The notes under the pieces are model-generated. The model had not been told where the DNA came from. It saw only the letters and a program-made list of their open reading frames with translations, and did no database searches. Positions 1 through 10,836 of a stretch of 64,000 bases of DNA are shown piece after piece. Position numbers and translations under genes: made by a program. Source of the stretch: Aricia agestis (Eukaryota; Arthropoda; Insecta; Lepidoptera; Lycaenidae); assembly GCF_905147365.1 (NCBI RefSeq), contig NC_056419.1, positions 5,153,501-5,217,500 on the forward strand, read 5' to 3'. Positions within the stretch are counted from its first letter, which is position 1; each line of letters begins with the position of its first letter.

Positions 1-10
1 GTAAGTATAC
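1..10 (+). other. 5' splice-donor-like sequence at window edge
   Basis: The first bases read GTAAGTATAC, a very good match to the consensus U1 5' splice site. If it is used, the window starts on the first base of an intron and an exon lies just outside. The upstream base context is not visible, so this is inference. Confidence 0.25.
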
Positions 11-1374
11 TTCTAGTCTTCTATTATTATCTCAAAAGGAACGTATTAACACGTAATACTAAATATATCGCAACAGATATAAAGCTATTAAAAAGCGTTA
101 AAATAAATGATTGTGCCACACTCGATCTGATATGAGGAGACTTGTCGCCTTTGAAGTGATATTACTAATGGCGGCCGCGCGCGCCGCTGACGTGACTGTA
201 GACGCATTGTCGCAGCTGTGGCCATTTTATTTTAACCGACTTCAAAAAGAGGAGATTCTATGTTTGAGTGTTTTTTTTTCAACATTGGTATGATCACAGG
301 CTATAGAAATCAAAGTAGAGATTGTAATTGATAGTTCCATGTAATGTTCCAGTATTTTGCTAGCCACCACCAATCTATTTGCACCAATTTAGACCCAAAC
401 AGCATGACCAAAAGTCATAATAACGTGAATATGCCAAAAGTACAAAAAAAAGTTGCAAAAATTGGTAGATTTTTGTAATTTGGGATAAAGAAATACTAAA
501 AAAAAATAGCTTCAAGAGAATAAAGAAGGAGCACGACCAACGATAGCACAGCCATAAGAAGTGATGATTGCGCCGTAAAATAATAATAAGTATTTAATAA
601 GTTGTGCGTAATTAGAAGTATAAAGTTATAAACTGTGCGTAATAATATTTAAGTGATCTAATTTATTTCTACGCTTTCCTGTATCTAAAGTTGTATGAAA
701 ATTGTAACTGTTTGTTGACAACTGTCTCTACTAAACTCTACTCTTATGTCTTCGTTCCATCGCGACTATAAACATTAAAAATACATACAGCCGAACTTAT
801 AACCTTTTTGGAAGTCGGTTAAAAATTGACCAAACTTTTTTATAGAGAATGCACTCAAATATTTTATACCCGTCGTGCACAAAAAGTGACGAAATTGATG
901 TGAGGTAGAATTATGTATGGGGACTAACGTTAGAGGCAGGACCGGCTCAGCCACTGACAGGATTTTTAAATGAGATGACACAGCATCACAGCATGCCTTA
1001 TTAGAGACGTATTTACGTTACGGACAGTGCTTTGGCTACTAAAACGATGTGTCGGATGGAAATGTTACTAAAAAGTAACAATAGAATAACAATAGATTTC
1101 CAAGAATCCACGATCGAAGGATAGATAAAGTTTCCTTAAATTGATATAGATGTTCCTTGAAATAAAAATTATACAAAATATTATGAAGCTAACAAAAGTG
1201 AATACAATAAATATGAGCGTGCGACCTAAATGACTACTATTTAAAAAAAATAGATATTGTTAAGAACTGTAACAGCTGTAAGCTTAGTAAGAGTTTTTTA
1301 AATCTGCTCTTAAGAATATACTACAACTTTCGGGTATCACATTGTTTACAACTAGTACTGTTTCGATCATAGTA
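11..1374. other. AT-rich non-coding stretch
   Basis: No gene is seen. Two short fragments of a dispersed repeat lie at about 231-255 and 787-825; the second carries the motif TTTTTGGAAGTCGGTTAAAA, and related fragments recur near 5700, 21120 and 56930. The short open frames here have no recognisable domain. Confidence 0.4.
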
Positions 1375-1376
1375 TA

Positions 1377-1531
1377 CAGTTCGACAAGGCTTTATTTGAA
1401 CGTGAGTGACATTGATGGGAGCGCTGCTGGTAAAGGAGAACTGTCAAACACATGTTAAAAATGACGTTTTTCTATGATAGAAGCGTTTAGTTCCTTTTCT
1501 CACCACGTTCAAATAAAGCCTTGTCGAACTG
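1377..1531. mobile_element. Mariner-type MITE with TA target duplication
   Basis: The two ends are a perfect 28-bp inverted repeat beginning CAGTTCGACAAGGC, at 1377-1404 and 1504-1531. TA flanks both sides (1375-1376 and 1532-1533). The 155-bp body has no coding capacity. CAGT-type termini and a TA duplication are typical of Tc1/mariner non-autonomous elements; the family assignment is inference. Confidence 0.75.
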
Positions 1532-1589
1532 TAGTGTCGACTCCAACCACATTAACAGGAGTATAAGGACAGTTGCTGACACATTTGGG

Positions 1590-1665
1590 TGCCAGTGACT
1601 TGACAGTGTGGACGACAATCGTGAGGATAATGAGCGCGGGTTCGAATCCCACATTGTCTCTGAAT
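1590..1665 (+). repeat. Possible degenerate tRNA-derived SINE fragment
   Basis: A B-box-like stretch GGTTCGAATCCC lies near 1639-1650 and is preceded by tRNA-like sequence. No convincing A box, tail or TSD was found, so this is weak. Confidence 0.25.
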
Positions 1666-1749
1666 TATGCATCGATATTGTTCCAAACACGATAAATATT
1701 CAATCAACTGTTTTGTATGGTTGAAATTATAACGTTCTTTACAGAGGTA

Positions 1750-2025
1750 CTAGATGACGCTTGCGCTACTCCGTTGCGGCAAAATTCGTTTATCGCGTAG
1801 GAACCGTACATTTTACCAAGATTAAATCAAAATCAAAATATTTATTTCTAAGTAGGTTAACCAAGTTAACACTTAGAACGTCGCGTCTACATGAGGCCTA
1901 CCACCGGTTCGGGAACTACCCGAATAAATCCTATGTCCTTTCCCGTATCTCTATACCAAATTTCAGCAATCAGTTCAGCGGTTTGAGCGTGAAGAGGAAA
2001 CAGACAGACAGACAACCGAAATATA
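1750..2025 (+). repeat. RTE-type LINE 3' tail with nested insertion
   Basis: Starts CTAGATGACGC and holds the segments shared by many copies in this window (pyrimidine-rich TATGTCCTTTCCCG, AAATTTCAGCAA, GCGGTTTGAGCGTGAAGAGG, then CAGACAGACAGACA). Compared with the uninterrupted copies at 13099-13281 and 22349-22531, about 100 bp at roughly 1820-1922 is extra. That extra block matches 63424-63562, so it is a separate repeat inserted into this tail. Confidence 0.65.
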
Positions 2026-2035
2026 CTTTTAGAGA

Positions 2036-2655
2036 TAGGAAAGAAATAGATCATACTACATTGAGCAAATAAATCTCATAAAATGTATTGATTATTATAG
2101 AACTTAAGCTCTCAACTTCTAAAAGCCATCAATTATCCTATAAGATTGTTCTGTTTACTGTGTTTTAAGTATGTACCTTTAAATAACTTAAAATTATTTT
2201 CTAATCATTAACTTTTACCTAAAATTAAAAGTCTATCTTTAAACTTTGTTAAAAACGCTTTAAACGGGTGAATTTCCAAACATACATTTTCTTAGAGATC
2301 CACCGCGCTTTACTAAACGCCACCAGCCAAACCCATCAAAATAGATTGAAACTGACATAATAATTAAAAAGTGGCCTCGCTTATTTACATTGAGGAATTT
2401 AAATTGATATGCACCGATCAAAGCTTAGCCCAAATGCGCTTCGGCGAGTTTTTAATGAATTTTTAACAAAAACTTAATTAAAAATCATATCTCGGAGGAA
2501 ATGAACTCATCGCGACTGACGTGACGTGAGCGGTGAGGCCGGGTCAGAATGACCTCTTACTTGTTTTTATACACGTATGACGTACTACCTGTTGCTTGTT
2601 CGTCAAATATGAGTATCATTTTATTTTTCTTTTATTGCTGAAGGCAGGTCAAGTA
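2036..2655. other. Unannotated AT-rich stretch
   Basis: No gene or repeat of the families seen elsewhere in the window was recognised here. Confidence 0.3.
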
Positions 2656-2663
2656 GCCCTGGG

Positions 2664-2801
2664 CCTGTAGACAAGTGGCAAAGCGCTAACGAATGCGATT
2701 TGATATTAGTCATCGCTTCGCTAGCGTATACTAATATCAAATCCCATACATTTTGTAGCGCTAGCGTTAGCGTTAGCGTTTTGCCACTTGTCTACGGGGG
2801 C
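2664..2801. mobile_element. Foldback MITE (GTAGACAAGTGGCAAA termini)
   Basis: The left end GTAGACAAGTGGCAAAGCGC is mirrored at the right by GCGTTTTGCCACTTGTCTAC. The interior is itself palindromic, with GATTTGATATTAG answered by CTAATATCAAATC, and a TTAGCG hexamer is repeated near the right end. The element is about 138 bp and non-coding. No clear TSD was found. Confidence 0.65.
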
Positions 2802-2874
2802 TTATGTCACTGCGACCCTTAAGCATCTATTGTGACTCCTTCGCATTAGAGTACCGTCCCCAACCCAATGCTGC

Positions 2875-3144
2875 TCATAAATTGAGCGATGTGGTTGGGG
2901 TTGGTGAACGAATTTCCTCTGTGGATGAGTATTCGTAGTACCAACTGTTTCTGCTCTGTAGTAGAGCAGGACAGTCAAGAAGAAGGTGTATAGGTGTCTC
3001 ATCCTCCTCCTCGCAGAATCTGTAAGTCGTTAAGCTACTAACACCTATTCCGTTAAGGTGCATGAGCTTGCAGTGCCCAGTTAGGCTTCTGGTAAGGATT
3101 CTTAATTGATTCCTACCCATGGTTAAGTGACTACTGACTATCAT
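2875..3144 (-). pseudogene. Fragment of a LINE ORF2 C-terminus
   Basis: An 89-residue frame contains LTGHCKL followed by a zinc-binding-type pattern RFCEEEDETPIHLLLDCPAL. This order (a TGHC..L segment, then C..C..EE.ET..H....C) is the familiar C-terminal end of insect Jockey/I/R1-group LINE ORF2 proteins. No reverse transcriptase or endonuclease motif lies upstream, so it is a short, severed relic. An expected first Cys of the finger is replaced (YRFC), consistent with decay. No role in the host can be inferred. Confidence 0.6.
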
Positions 3145-4344
3145 ACTAATATTTAAATATGCAAGTGTATCTGTTGGTTATCTCTTTACTCTTAATCCGC
3201 TGTATCGATTTTGATAATGTTATATACTTTGAGCCATGACTCACGAGGATAGTCAAAGAACTTGTTTAACTGATTTTGACTAAAATTGGAAGAGTCCCGA
3301 GAATGGATACTTTATATCCCAAAAAATATAAAGTTAAAGATACTTAGTAGTAACAAGTACTATGGAATGGACTCTAGTAAAGTTTTGGAACGTAGTTCCT
3401 TATCGCGCGTTGCGCCTTGGGCTGGCCTGAAAAAGTTGTAACGACACTTTGTTAGAGCCTGCATGGTAGGGGCAGAGGGCGCTGATAGTATTCCTGGGTG
3501 TCAGTAGATAGCGTTTTTTAATATTTTTTTAAACATAAGAAATAACTTTGTTCCATTCGGGTGTCCCTTGACACCTCTCAGGTTTTTCTTTTTTTTCTTT
3601 ATAAAATCAGGAGGCAAACAAGCAAACGGCTCACCAACCAAACAACTGCCGTCGCCCATGGACACTTGTAAAGTTTTTCTATAGATTATGACAGTTAATC
3701 AGGAACTACGCGGCTGATTCCCTACGTTTTCCCAACATTTATTCTCTAGGGAACTCTTTATAAGTATGCTTATTGTACAAATACTTCTGGTTATTACTCA
3801 CTTATAGGCTTTTTTACTTACTTTGTACTAAGCTTTAACGTAATCACTTATTTAGTATTATTTTTATGATTCATTTCAAGGGAAAACTATAGAAGCTTTT
3901 ATCGTTTTTTTTTAATTCTAATTTTAACCTAAATTAACAAAATATGGGAGCATCAAAAAACAACTGGATTTGAGTAATTAAGATAATATTTATTCACTAA
4001 TACCAACTAATTTTTTTTAACCAAATTCTAATACCTAACTGTGTGGTCGATAGCCCACTTATTATACATCTAATATAGATAAAAGATAAATAATCTAAAG
4101 TTGTTGGGCGTTTACAAAAAAAAAGTGAGTATGAAGACTCTATAGTCCGTTCAAAGACATTTTACCTCGAAGTTTCTATGATTACGAACCCAATATCCTT
4201 AGGAAAAAGGTCCAGCACAAAAAAGTATGCGAGTACGAAGACGATACATCTCATTCACATTTAAATTACATCTGGATTTCTATGAGAATGGACCTTATGT
4301 TGTTGGGATAAGGATTTATTAGATGTAAAATGCTGTAGACTCAA
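3145..4344. other. Non-coding stretch with one retroposon fragment
   Basis: No gene is seen. It is AT-rich, with a short retroposon fragment (3582-3672, listed separately). Confidence 0.35.
3582..3672 (-). repeat. Fragment of the 330-bp retroposon family
   Basis: A T-rich tract is followed by GAGGCAAACAAGCAAACGGC and CCGTCGCCCATGGACACTTG. These match in reverse the 3' end of the complete copies at 18969, 30012 and 61650. It is truncated and diverged. Confidence 0.6.
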
Positions 4345-4792
4345 CAAAACCAACATGGGTCCGCCACAAATTGGCGGGCCGGCGTGTCGTGACTGCGCCG
4401 ACGCGCCTCGGGCTAGGGCGGGATATGCTCATGGGCAGAGCGGGAAGCAGGCGGAGGAGCGAGAAGCGGAGCGAATAGCAAGAAGTGGCTTGGCTTACGT
4501 GGTAGAGCCATGCTTCGGCACGAATGGGCCGGCTCGACCGGAAAAATACCATAGGCTCGCGTACGGCGTGAAACAGCGCTTGCGCTGTGTTTCGCAGAGT
4601 GAGTGAGTTTACCGGAGGCCCAATTCCCTACCCTTCTCTTCCCTATTCCCTTCCTTACCTCCCCTACCCTGTAATCCTATTCCCTCTTAAAAGGCCGACA
4701 ACACATCTGCAGCTCTTCTGATGTTGCGTATGTCCATGGGCGACGGAAGTTGCTTTCCATCAGGTCGTTTGCTCGTTTGCCCCCTTATTTCG
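4345..4792 (+). repeat. Longest copy of the 330-bp retroposon family
   Basis: The segment from 4503 to the end matches the common copies: GAGCCATGCTTCGGCACGAA, GGCCGGCTCGACCGG, a pyrimidine tract of CCCTACCC-like units, GTCCATGGGCGACGGAAG, then GTTTGCTCGTTTGCCCCCTT. About 150 bp of GC-rich sequence precedes the point where other copies begin, and an open frame at 4355-4606 runs from this extension into the common part. It may therefore be a less 5'-truncated copy of a parent LINE, or a chance junction. The usual A tail is degraded. Confidence 0.6.
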
Positions 4793-5046
4793 AAAGGAAG
4801 CGATGAGATAGAAACTGAACGAAGAGTGCAGGCTAGAGAAGATTACACAAACTATTGTAGGATTGTCTGTAGGCGGCAGTAATGGCAGAAGTTCGTCACA
4901 CATTATTTTCACATGTGTATATATTCTGTACTGGAAAATCTTGATTCTGGAAGAAAAAATAGGATAACCAATGGAAAATCCATTCAGAACGATATTCTCT
5001 TATAATCTTCGTCAATTATCTAATCGTCTTCAATTATTGTAAAGTT

Positions 5047-5127
5047 TCTTACAGACGAACAGCACATGTCGACGGCAGTCGACAACAGCCGTCGACGCGT
5101 TGACGGCAGCCGTCGACTGCCATCAAC
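5047..5127 (+). repeat. Half of a GTCGACGGC-rich foldback element
   Basis: CTTACAGACGAACAGCAC is followed by several GTCGACGGC and GCCGTCGAC units in both orientations. The same end and motifs occur, inverted, at 7471-7567. This copy lacks a matching second terminus. Confidence 0.5.
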
Positions 5128-5697
5128 TTTTTTAAAGCATCTTTAATATTAATTGTAAAGCATCTTGATGATTGACTTTTGTTTACAATTATTTCCATGC
5201 AAAAATGTAAAACTCCAAGATCTAGTATCTTAGACACGCCTAAAAACTTTCGAGTTTCGAGTATAAGCAAGAAAACAACAGAAACGCTGCATTCCTCAAC
5301 GTGTCCCCACCCTTACGCGTCTTGTATGATTATATTTTACTCTGTAATGGTAGAAATCCATTAAACAAGCTTCTTTTAGTGATTGAACAACAAGTAAACG
5401 ACACACTCAGAATGCATTTTTGAATTGCACTTACAATTTGCCGACGAAATTGCATACTTCGGTCGACTTATGTGTTACTGAAGTAAGGATAGGTCCTATC
5501 AAAGTATAGTGTGTTGGACGTGAGTGCCCTTTTAGGCTTTTGGATCCACGCATCTTAATTACTCCTTTGAATATCGTGCGCGAACTCTGACAACACAAGA
5601 GCAAAATTTTTTCAATCTTCTTTCATAAAGCTTTAACATTTTTGAAAATCAGTTCACAAACGCTGGAATAATCGTTAAACAAAAAAGAAAAATATCC

Positions 5698-5742
5698 ACA
5701 GCCGAACATAGAACCTCCTCCTTTTTTGGAAGTCGGTTAAAA
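5698..5742 (+). repeat. Short dispersed repeat
   Basis: CACAGCCGAACATAGAACC followed by CTCCTCCTTTTTTGGAAGTC matches pieces near 787-825 and 21057-21147. Confidence 0.5.
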
Positions 5743-6059
5743 GTATATTGTGTTTAAAGCCCGATCCCTACATTCAAAAGTAACTTCGTGTAATTTTGTA
5801 TTGTTTTTTTTTTGGAATCAATTTTGTAAATACATCTTTGTCTTTACATACCCCGAGTAAATATTATGTTGAGGGTTATTTACAGTTTTACTTAGCATAA
5901 TGAGTAATTGCTGTGGACAAAATGCAATTTTAAGGACGGCCATATTTTTAAGGGTCACAAAATGACAGAACATTCGGACACTTAAACTCGCATCATGAGT
6001 CAAGAAAAATAAAAAAAATATTGATTGAAAATCAACAGGACGGATTGAGAGTAGACCTC

Positions 6060-6254
6060 CAGCGTGGCGAAAGAGAGGAGCTAATAGCCCCTCTTTTTCT
6101 GCGGCGCGGCTTCGGAGAAGGAGTAATATCCCCCTTTTTTCTACGGCGCGGCTTCAGAGAGGGGATAATATCCCCCTTTTTTCTACGGCAGCTCGGCGTA
6201 AGAGAGGAGGTAATACATGAGATATGTATTACCTCCTCTCTTACGCCGAGCTGC
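6060..6254 (+). repeat. 42-bp tandem repeat ending in a perfect 31-bp hairpin
   Basis: About three direct units carry TAATATCCCCCTTTTTTCTA and CGGCGCGGCTTC, with a period near 42 bp (about 6078-6190). The last unit runs into a perfect inverted repeat with arms 6188-6218 and 6224-6254 and a 5-nt spacer. The open frame at 6021-6353 only reflects the unit length being a multiple of three (repeated RRGF.EG.ISPFFL) and has no known domain. Confidence 0.8.
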
Positions 6255-6565
6255 TATCTTTCTACCACGTGGCGAAAGCTATGGCTTCTCCTAATACTAC
6301 TAATTTCATACATTTTCGCCGGAACCGTTTCTAATCTCTTACATTGTTTCTAATGACATTACTCAAGTACAATGTACAGTTTTTGATTTGCATATAAATT
6401 GAGATTTCCAGCGAAAATCTAAGTAGCCATTGTAATAATTCTAATTACATACGTTTTGCTAGTATAAATTATAATTCAATTGTTTTAGCTCATCCACCAA
6501 ATTTTACTTATCTTTTTTTTTATTTTACTACATACTTTTTTATTAGGTACTTTTTTAAATTTACA

Positions 6566-6840
6566 CTAGCTGTCCCGGCAAACGTTTCTTTGCCATATAA
6601 AGTATTTCATCCATATTATTGAAGTGACTAAATAAGTATGTCACCATGACAACGTCCATCGCTATCTCGTCGCACAAACAATGGTCGCCGTCAGTCTCGA
6701 GTTGTAATAATTTACTATTATTTATTCAACAAATGCACTTATCAATATAAAAAGTACCCAGTAGCCGATTCTCAGACCTACTGAATATGCATATAAGGTT
6801 AAAATCAGTAAAGCCGTTTCGGAGGAGTACGCGGCCTAAC
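6566..6840 (+). repeat. Dispersed repeat (CTAGCTGTCCCGGCAAACG)
   Basis: Shares its first 215 bp or so with 25363-25585, including GAAGTGACTAAATAAG and GGTCGCCGTCAGTCTCGAG. Its end (AAAGCCGTTTCGGAGGAGT, ATGAGAATTTTATATA) matches 20940-21040. It looks like a LINE 3' end; the family is not assigned. Confidence 0.6.
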
Positions 6841-6892
6841 ATGAGAATTTTATATATAACATATATTTTATTGCACAAATGACAATTATTAT

Positions 6893-6935
6893 TGTTACAT
6901 TGCAATAAGTGTCTCGCACTTATTGCAATGTAACA
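6893..6935. repeat. Perfect 19-bp hairpin, 5-nt spacer
   Basis: TGTTACATTGCAATAAGTG at 6893-6911 is answered exactly by its reverse complement at 6917-6935. No TSD or family was found. Confidence 0.85.
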
Positions 6936-6943
6936 CATACCAA

Positions 6944-7010
6944 AAATTATTGGCCAAGCGCGAGTCGAGCTCGCGCACGAAGGTTTCCGTACCACAATAG
7001 AGCAAAAATA
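6944..7010 (+). repeat. Fragment of the GGCCAAGTGCGAGTCGG repeat
   Basis: TTGGCCAAGCGCGAGTCGAG is followed by CGCGCACGAAGGTTTCCGTA, the 5' end of the family seen complete at 42361-42838. Confidence 0.55.
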
Positions 7011-7470
7011 GGCTGAAAATTGTGTTTGACGATTATAATTGACAAAAATTAGAATATAAAAGTACGTCAATTCAAATGAAAAATCAATTTTGGTGTTAAC
7101 TGCCCATTTGAAATCAAATGAATAGTCGTGAACTATTCCGGATATTCGAAATAATATTTCGTATTCAATAAAATAACGGAAACATTCAAATTGTTTGTTA
7201 ATAAATTCATTACACGCATCCCAAAAATTTCGGAGATAAATATTTTCAGAATGTTTTTATTAGAATAAATAACGATATGGAGCGTAGTGTTCTTTATGGC
7301 CCGTAACGTATGCAAATAAAACACAGAATATATTTTAAAGCGGACAAGAATGAATAATATTGGCCCGTTGATCGATAGAACATAATATTATTATACAGTA
7401 CTAGAAATCGAATCATAGGAAGATGACGGACCTACTTTATTTAGTCAGATTATGTCAAATCTATGTAAGA

Positions 7471-7567
7471 GCTTACAGAAGAACGGCACCAGTCGACTGC
7501 ACGCGTCAACGGCAACTGTCAACTATCGGCGGCTGCCGTCGACAAGTGTCGTTCGTCTGTAAGAAGC
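7471..7567. mobile_element. Small foldback element (CTTACAGA termini)
   Basis: GCTTACAGAAGAACGGCACC at the left is mirrored by AGTGTCGTTCGTCTGTAAG at the right. The centre has complementary GTCGAC and GGCAGC blocks. It is about 97 bp, non-coding and of the same family as 5047-5127. TSD unclear. Confidence 0.55.
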
Positions 7568-8066
7568 CTTAGATCGTATAGACGTCATTTGCTTCATGGA
7601 CTTGATATAATTCGTCCAAATTACGTAGATCGGCCACCTGCATACGAATCAATTTTGATAATAATTAATATCAAGAAATTGAGGAACAAAGCCAAAAAAA
7701 AATTATAATAGATACTTTTCAAAAAATTCAATACTTTAAACGTTGGTTCTACATGATTGATGGTTCTGGTGATTACAGAAATACACTTATTTCTACGGTA
7801 AGTATACAAATAAAGCACGATAAAGTCCTCAAAAGAGTAATGGATGTAACACGTTGAAATATAGCTGATCGAACATGCCATAATTATACAATCTGCGCCG
7901 TCGAGCCCGCATTAGCATACATCGCGCATAAATACTCTAACGTAAAACCTCTTTGGCATTTTTATTGCGCTACCATCGAGATACCATAGCTTGGATATCT
8001 TTTGTACCGTATACGCTTTAACGCTTGACTCTTGAGTATCGACTTAAGAATTAAGATATTACCGTA

Positions 8067-8308
8067 CTAGCTAAAAGCCGAGCTTTGTGAGGGCTCGCGT
8101 CGTCACACCTTGACTGACTCAGTCACATCACACAGATGTGTGATGTGAATGAGTGTGAATGAATGTAGATACTTATAAAAAACCTTGACTGACTGATGAT
8201 AACACATCTTCATATAAAAAATATTACTATGTTAAAGCAGAGATCAATAGGCGTGATAGTTTTTTCGTAAAGTGTACCACAAAATGTTCGAACTGTGGGA
8301 TATACTAG
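8067..8308 (+). repeat. Dispersed repeat (CTAAAAGCCGAGCTTTGTGA)
   Basis: Matches 27297-27443 at both ends: AGGGCTCGCGTCGTCAC at the start, then GTGTACCACAAAA and GTGGGATATACTA at the end. This copy is longer and has an extra GTGATGTG-rich palindrome near 8124-8147. Confidence 0.6.
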
Positions 8309-8337
8309 GGCTCACTTCGTTCACCCTGATAAAATTA

Positions 8338-8500
8338 CTAGATGACAACCGCATCTCCGTTGCACCATAATCGTACACTTTTACGGGATAAAAAGTATCA
8401 AATTTTCAGCAAAATGGGTAAGGCGGTTTGGGCGTGAGGAGGTAACAGACAAACAGACAGGCACCCGTGACATTCTTTCGCATTCATAATATTAGTATGG
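8338..8500 (+). repeat. RTE-type LINE 3' tail
   Basis: Runs from CTAGATGACAACC through AAATTTTCAGCAAAATGGG and GGGCGTGAGGAGGTAACAGA to CATAATATTAGTATGG, the ordered landmarks of this tail family. Confidence 0.65.
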
Positions 8501-8749
8501 AATTATGGATACTATATCATTCGTGCCACGGCTGTGCACGTCTGGGTCAAGTCTTAATCGAAGAGATACCAAGGTCGGTATAAAATTATTCATAAGGCTT
8601 TGTTTAAAAGATCGACAAATCACGTATAACTCTTCTGGTTTTGGTATTGGAGTAGCGTATTTTAGCGCGACTGGTACAACTGAAGAGTGAAGATATACTT
8701 AGATTAGAACGACGTTAACTGAGGCTTGCGAAGCGACTTGAGATCTGCC

Positions 8750-10833
8750 TGCATGTAAGAACAAAGCAAATTTTATGCCATTATAACTGTTATCTAAGTA
8801 TTTGATAATTACATATTAGTTGTATATTATCTAGCATTTTTGATATTATATAGGATTGGTTTATTAAGTTTCTGTTGACATTATATATGTATTATCATAA
8901 TATATATTATTGTTTCAAGTGATTTCAATATGAGTAATAACATCGTGTATTGTGTTCTGTATAGTGTATAGGAATGCGATCGAATTCTTAGGTATGGTAT
9001 ATCAATGTTAGCAGCCTGCGGATAGGGCAAAAAATAGTTTTTTGTAACGATACAACCTGACGTGACCTCTTCTATACAAATATTATTCTATCGGTAATAG
9101 CTATAATAATAGAACAGAATTTAAATTGTTACTTTATATTTTTTTTTTGTACACAAACTTGGGAAAAAAATATAATATTATATATAATACGTAAGTAAAA
9201 AATACGCGTCTGGTTACGTTATATTATATTTTAATTAAATTACCATTGTTAAATTTTATAGCTAAGTATAGAAATTTAATTATCCATTATTTTTAAGTTG
9301 TTGCTGACAAGGCTGTCTATGTGTTCCTAGACATGCTTTGAACTTAGAAAGGGTTTTTTTCTTCGGAGGAGGTACATACAGCAATACTAATATAAGCAGC
9401 ATACTCATTATGGTTGGGGAGGGGAAGAGGGGATTTCGGGACAAGCTCGAGCGTGTCAGATTAAGCTTGTATAGGCTTCCGACATGTGTCTAGTTATCAC
9501 GGTATAGAAATCAGATTTCTCACGTGGTGGGTTAAAATGTCATCGGATCTTTTGGATTAAGATAGAGAATGTTTAGTGAGTACTTATACCCCAAAGAAGT
9601 TTCCATATAAAGCACTGACGATTCAAAGGTTAGGTAAGCCTGTATGGACATTTTAAAATATAAAAAAAGCTTCATATTTTCCTAACTAAGCTTCGCAGAT
9701 ATTTTATTTTGCACTTAACTAATTTAGTCCTTGTTGTCTAAAATATATTTATAATTTACCTAAATAAGCAATTTTCTGAATATATTTTCTTTTTCAAAAC
9801 TTAAAATGGCTGCAGTTTCTGAACCCACCGCTAAAATAAAAAACGCTCTTATTATTTTTGTATCAGTTTTACCTAATGTAAAAAACCTACTAGGTCTCCA
9901 GGACGCTCGAGTGACTACAAAATTAGCACCCTCCCCTCCCCTACTATTATGGAAAACAGTAATTTTGTCTTTGCGCTGCCATTTCACTAAAATTATTATT
10001 TTGTTTGAACTTTGAAGGTAAAATTAATATTTCGTTATTGCTTTTACAGACATTGCACATAATATTATAACTAAATCTTTATTTCAGTTAACTGTAATTT
10101 TCGGCGTGAGAATACTTTTAACTAATTAAATAGAAAGTGCTAAAGATGAGTCTTACATGTTATAAATAAATTTAATTACACAATGATCATAAAACTACAT
10201 CAGGTTACTTTTATATGTCGGAGATTGTATGTTTTATGGGATCATTAAAATATTTTGATTTATGTGGTTTTGGCTTGATGTTGGAATTCTGAGTCATAGC
10301 GTCAAACGTCATAGCGAGTAATAATATTGCACTTGGCTCTTAAACTATAATTTGTTTCAATATCCAGAAGTCGAAATTATTTTCAGTATAATAATTTATT
10401 TCCATTGCTCTGGCAAATAGGCCAAGAGCATGCGATTAATTTTACCGTTTGATTTGAATATTTTGGGAAACTGAATTGATTGTAAAACTGATTTGTAATA
10501 TAGTGAAATCAGCTTGCAAATATTTTGTTACTATACAGTAACATGTTATGTACCAGCTATATTATTATGTTGAATAGTTTTATTAATAACCATACAAAAA
10601 TAACCGCCTCCTTTTCGAAAGTAGTTTGAAATTATATTTTGGCCCTCAGTTAATTCAGTTTCCGCGTTTCTTGTTAGTCTATTGATGGACGGGGATGGAC
10701 GTAGGCAGCTAACAAGAACAGAGTTATAGTCTAAGAGACAACGACGGTTTATTAGATCATAAAACACCGGACGGACTGTCCGGCCTCCTCGACTTTTGTT
10801 GTGACACTACATCCTGTCTATAGGACATACGCC
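8750..10833. other. AT-rich stretch, no gene recognised
   Basis: No domain-bearing frame was found. A short repeat fragment (AAAATAACCGCCTCCTTTTC) lies near 10598. Overlapping open frames at about 9760-10015 on both strands have no recognisable motif. Confidence 0.3.
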
Positions 10834-10836
10834 TAA

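Noticed and set aside
6021..6353. 110-codon open frame with repeated RRGF motif
   Set aside because: Explained by the tandem 42-bp repeat; half the hairpin is read through and no domain is seen.
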